From QNZT01 sp964651755 (lineage in GTDB: Bacteria > Campylobacterota > Campylobacteria > Campylobacterales > QNZT01), in assembly GCA_964651755.1 (NCBI GenBank), contig CAZYZD010000052.1, positions 1 through 15,457 of the forward strand: a DNA stretch of 15,457 bases, given 5' to 3'. The notes below the pieces were generated by a model. The model did no database searches, had not been told where the DNA came from, and saw only the letters and a program-made list of their open reading frames with translations. A program made the position numbers and the translations under genes. Shown one piece after another: positions 13,346 through 15,457 of this stretch; the first letter of the stretch is position 1, and each line of letters begins with the position of its first letter.

Positions 13346-14740
13346 TTATATTGCCGGTGCAAGCATTTTAAAAATATTCTCAAAAATAACACGAAGGTTA
13401 CTCGCTGGTTTAAGTCCCTGTGTGCACTCTAAAAGTACCTCTTCCATCCATAACTGCGCTCTTGTAATCTGTTCTTTTGTATAGAAAAAAGACATAGTTT
13501 CATAATTATAAAAAAAACTACGCTCATCAAAATTTGCCGATCCCATAACCGTAAAACAATCGTCTACCAATACCATCTTGGCATGCAGCATACGATTTTT
13601 ATAAAAATAGATTTCAATCCCCTCTTCCTGAAGTTCACGTAAAAAACCATTTCTGGCAACATCGATAATCAGGTGATCAGAAGTATCAGGTACTACAATT
13701 TTAATCTCTACTCCACGGTGTCTGGCAATCATTAATCCATCTAAAATTGTCTGATCAGGAGCGAAATAAGGCGTTACAATCCAAATACGCTTTTTTGCGA
13801 TGAACGGAGCGTATACCATTGCCTCAAAATAAGCATCATTTTCGACATCCGGTCCGGATGGTACTACCTGTACCAGATGATCAAAATCAGCCGTTTCTAT
13901 CTTTGTAAGTTTTGGTTGCAAACTCTCTTTTGTTGTATACTCCCAGTCAAACAAAAAGATATCCAAATAATGCAACGTCGCTTCTCCTTTAATCACAAAA
14001 GAGAGATCCATCCAGAGTTTATCATGCATTACCGGCGAGAGATACTCTTTTGCAATATTCATCCCGCCACTCATCACTATACAACCATCAACAATAATAC
14101 TTTTTCGATGATTACGCAAATTCATCTTAAATTCAATCGGATTATGAATAAAAGAGTTAAAAAAATAATACTCCCCGCCAGCATGGCGAAGCTTGTGTAA
14201 ATTATGAGGAGAAAACTCCACTTTTGCTGATCCCAGAGAATCAATCAACAACTTTACTTCTACACCACTTTGAGCCTTTTGACAAAGAATTTCGATAATC
14301 TCCGATGTCACCTCATCATCACCAAAAATATAAGTCGAAATATAGATAAAATGCTCTGCATTCCATAACATATCAATCAAACATCCATGTGCATCGACAC
14401 CATTTTTACAAATATAGACATCATTATGCTGTGTTGGGGGAGGAACCTTCTGAGCAATCAAAAAATCAGACATCACAGATTTAAAATCTGAAGGAGTATA
14501 ATTTTTTAATGCAAGTTGTCCCTTTTGCAAAACAGATTTTTCGATTTTACGCCCACTAAAAATGATATAAAGCGGTATACCGATATAAGGCATCGTCAGA
14601 ATGACCAGAATCCATGCAATCATACTTTTGGGCTTTTTCCGGGTGGAAAGCATATGCGCTATCGCACCAACTGTCAAAAGCAAAGTAAGAATCGAAAGAA
14701 ATTGTAGTTTTAAAAGTTCATTTAACCAAGTACTTTCCAT
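13346..14740 (-). CDS. cls: Cardiolipin synthase, phospholipase D family
   Basis: Cls joins two phosphatidylglycerol molecules (or PG and another head group donor) into cardiolipin at the inner membrane. The 464-residue chain has the ClsA-type layout: a membrane segment at ~13-30, a second at ~40-62 within the PLDc_N domain (KPKSMIAWILVILTMPYIGI then PLYIIFSGRK), and two HKD motifs, H211xK213xxxxD218 (NHRKSIIVDG, followed by SGGMNIAKEY) and H386xK388xxxxD393 (LHAKMVLVDD, followed by MGSANFDERSF). Length is close to E. coli ClsA (486). ATG 14740 has no SD, but an excellent promoter ends 6 bases before it. Its product and that of cdsA act in one pathway. The EEP gene follows 14 bases later. A non-canonical PLD transferase role cannot be excluded. 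Confidence 0.94.
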   Translation of the reverse strand: MESTWLNELLKLQFLSILTLLLTVGAIAHMLSTRKKPKSMIAWILVILTMPYIGIPLYIIFSGRKIEKSVLQKGQLALKNYTPSDFKSVMSDFLIAQKVPPPTQHNDVYICKNGVDAHGCLIDMLWNAEHFIYISTYIFGDDEVTSEIIEILCQKAQSGVEVKLLIDSLGSAKVEFSPHNLHKLRHAGGEYYFFNSFIHNPIEFKMNLRNHRKSIIVDGCIVMSGGMNIAKEYLSPVMHDKLWMDLSFVIKGEATLHYLDIFLFDWEYTTKESLQPKLTKIETADFDHLVQVVPSGPDVENDAYFEAMVYAPFIAKKRIWIVTPYFAPDQTILDGLMIARHRGVEIKIVVPDTSDHLIIDVARNGFLRELQEEGIEIYFYKNRMLHAKMVLVDDCFTVMGSANFDERSFFYNYETMSFFYTKEQITRAQLWMEEVLLECTQGLKPASNLRVIFENIFKMLAPAI

Positions 14741-14746
14741 GCCCGT

Positions 14747-14776
14747 ATCATAGCACTTTATGGTAATTTAAGTCAA
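14747..14776 (-). promoter_or_regulatory. Strong promoter of cls, predicting a leaderless mRNA
   Basis: On the minus strand: TTGACT (14776-14771), an 18-base spacer ending in the extended -10 TGC, TATGAT (14752-14747), six bases ACGGGC, then ATG 14740. This is the best -35/-10 pair in the window. The start site would fall on or next to the A of ATG. Confidence 0.65.
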
Positions 14777-14819
14777 CATTGCCCATAATCCCCTCTCAAT
14801 TTTAATATAGGGGAAATTT

Positions 14820-15386
14820 ATGAGAAAATTAACAGGAGCTTTTACAGCTATACTGCTGGTCAGCACTATGGCAAGTGCGGATGAAAATCTGGCACCGATC
14901 AAACAAGAGGGTGTAAAATATATCAAAATGCTGGGCGGTGCTTTGAAAAAAGAAGTCAAAGCCAAAATGCAGGAAGATCCGACAGGTTCTCTGGCGATGG
15001 GATTTTGTTCCAGTAAAGCCAAAGAGATTACAGAAGATATCAATACAAAACTACCTGATTATGCCAGTGTCAGAAGAACTGCACTGAAAATCAGAAACAA
15101 ATCCAATACCCCGGATACAACCGATATAAAAATAATGGAATTGTATAAAAAAGCTATTGAAGCAAAAACATTTAAACCTACGGATATCAAAATCATAGAG
15201 GAAAAAGATGCCTACAGAATTTATAAACCACTTGTTGCAAAAGCAATGTGCCTGAAATGTCATGGAGAAAATATTTCGGGAGAGATTAAAGCTGTTATCG
15301 AAAAAGTTTATCCGGAAGATAAAGCAACAGGTTATAAAGAGGGTGATCTAAGAGGCGTTATCGTCGCTGAAATCAAAAAAGATTAA
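14820..15386 (+). CDS. DUF3365 / Tll0287-like periplasmic mono-haem c-type protein
   Basis: A 188-residue protein; ATG 14820 after AGGGGAA. Residues 1-20 are a signal peptide (MRKLTGAFTAILLVSTMASA|D), so it acts in the periplasm, where haem c is attached. The single haem motif is CLKCH (Cys144, Cys147, His148). Upstream, MGFCSSKA (Cys63) matches the position of the cysteine that, in the Thermosynechococcus Tll0287 structure, is the second axial haem ligand, giving an unusual His/Cys haem. The region RRTALKIRNKSNTPD and the later YKPLVAKAMCLKCHGE, then GDLRGVIVAEI at the end, are typical of DUF3365. This domain also appears as a sensor module; here it stands alone, so redox sensing or a small electron-transfer role are both possible. 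It is divergent from cls (79 bases apart) and closed by a strong terminator. Confidence 0.9.
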   Translation: MRKLTGAFTAILLVSTMASADENLAPIKQEGVKYIKMLGGALKKEVKAKMQEDPTGSLAMGFCSSKAKEITEDINTKLPDYASVRRTALKIRNKSNTPDTTDIKIMELYKKAIEAKTFKPTDIKIIEEKDAYRIYKPLVAKAMCLKCHGENISGEIKAVIEKVYPEDKATGYKEGDLRGVIVAEIKKD

Positions 15387-15396
15387 TAAACTATTT

Positions 15397-15423
15397 AAAA
15401 AGAGCCCCGGAGGGGGCTTTTTT
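15397..15423 (+). terminator. Strong intrinsic terminator after the DUF3365 gene
   Basis: AGCCCC-GGAG-GGGGCT (15403-15418) extended by a G.U pair and A/T pairs, followed by T's to 15423. With A's on the other side it works in both directions, so it likely also serves the minus-strand gene ending at 15422. Confidence 0.9.
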
Positions 15424-15457
15424 ATTCAAACTCTGTACGCAGAACCGCACCATTGCT
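15422..15457 (-). CDS. Last codons of an unidentified minus-strand gene (cut by window)
   Basis: One minus-strand frame from the window edge reads SNGAVLRTEFE and stops with TAA at 15424-15422, immediately before the bidirectional terminator. The other two frames either stop earlier or run through the terminator stem. Only 11 residues are visible, too few to name a product. Confidence 0.4.
   Translation of the reverse strand, partial: SNGAVLRTEFE

Overview
This AT-rich, gene-dense window most likely comes from a Campylobacterota (former Epsilonproteobacteria) chromosome of the Sulfurimonas/Sulfurovum/Sulfuricurvum kind. Two things point there: the tandem DUF3373 outer-membrane proteins, and a gene order that, as far as I recall, matches the Campylobacter jejuni block gcp(tsaD) - periplasmic protein - dxr - cdsA - coiled-coil protein - NFACT (around Cj1344c-Cj1349c). 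No transposase, integrase, CRISPR array, rRNA or tRNA was seen, and no stretch above about 300 bases lacks a gene. The identification is by reading only; no database was searched.

Layout. Positions 1-3451 (minus strand) hold two paralogous DUF3373 porin-like proteins; the left one loses only its last few codons at the window edge. A 283-bp divergent region (3452-3734) with a promoter on each side and a 25-nt palindrome leads to a small DUF4149 membrane protein on the plus strand (3735-4217). Its 3' end overlaps, tail to tail, the end of a minus-strand operon: DUF3015 protein (7412) -> DUF4105/Lnb-like protein -> TsaD (4194). A 290-bp divergent region (7413-7702) follows. It carries the best regulatory signal in the window, a near-consensus sigma-28 (FliA) promoter that faces a 67-residue, strongly acidic protein of unknown function (7718-7921).

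The minus-strand block 11576 -> 7989 encodes an NFACT/RqcH-like protein, a short charged protein, CdsA and DXR (ribosome quality control, CDP-diacylglycerol synthesis and isoprenoid synthesis). Upstream of it, on the same strand, lie an HDOD-domain protein, an endonuclease/exonuclease/phosphatase (EEP) protein and a cardiolipin synthase. CdsA and Cls belong to one pathway (CDP-DAG -> PG -> cardiolipin), although they are not in one operon. At the right end a plus-strand DUF3365 (Tll0287-like) mono-haem protein ends in a strong intrinsic terminator. That terminator abuts what looks like the last codons of a minus-strand gene cut by the window edge.

The most interesting points are regulatory: the sigma-28 promoter/acidic small-protein unit; two genes (NFACT and cls) whose predicted -10 boxes lie only 6 nt before the start codon, which predicts leaderless mRNAs; a terminator-like hairpin inside the signal-peptide codons of the DUF4105 gene; and long hairpins without U-tracts after two genes. 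I see no convincing wholly new multi-gene system.
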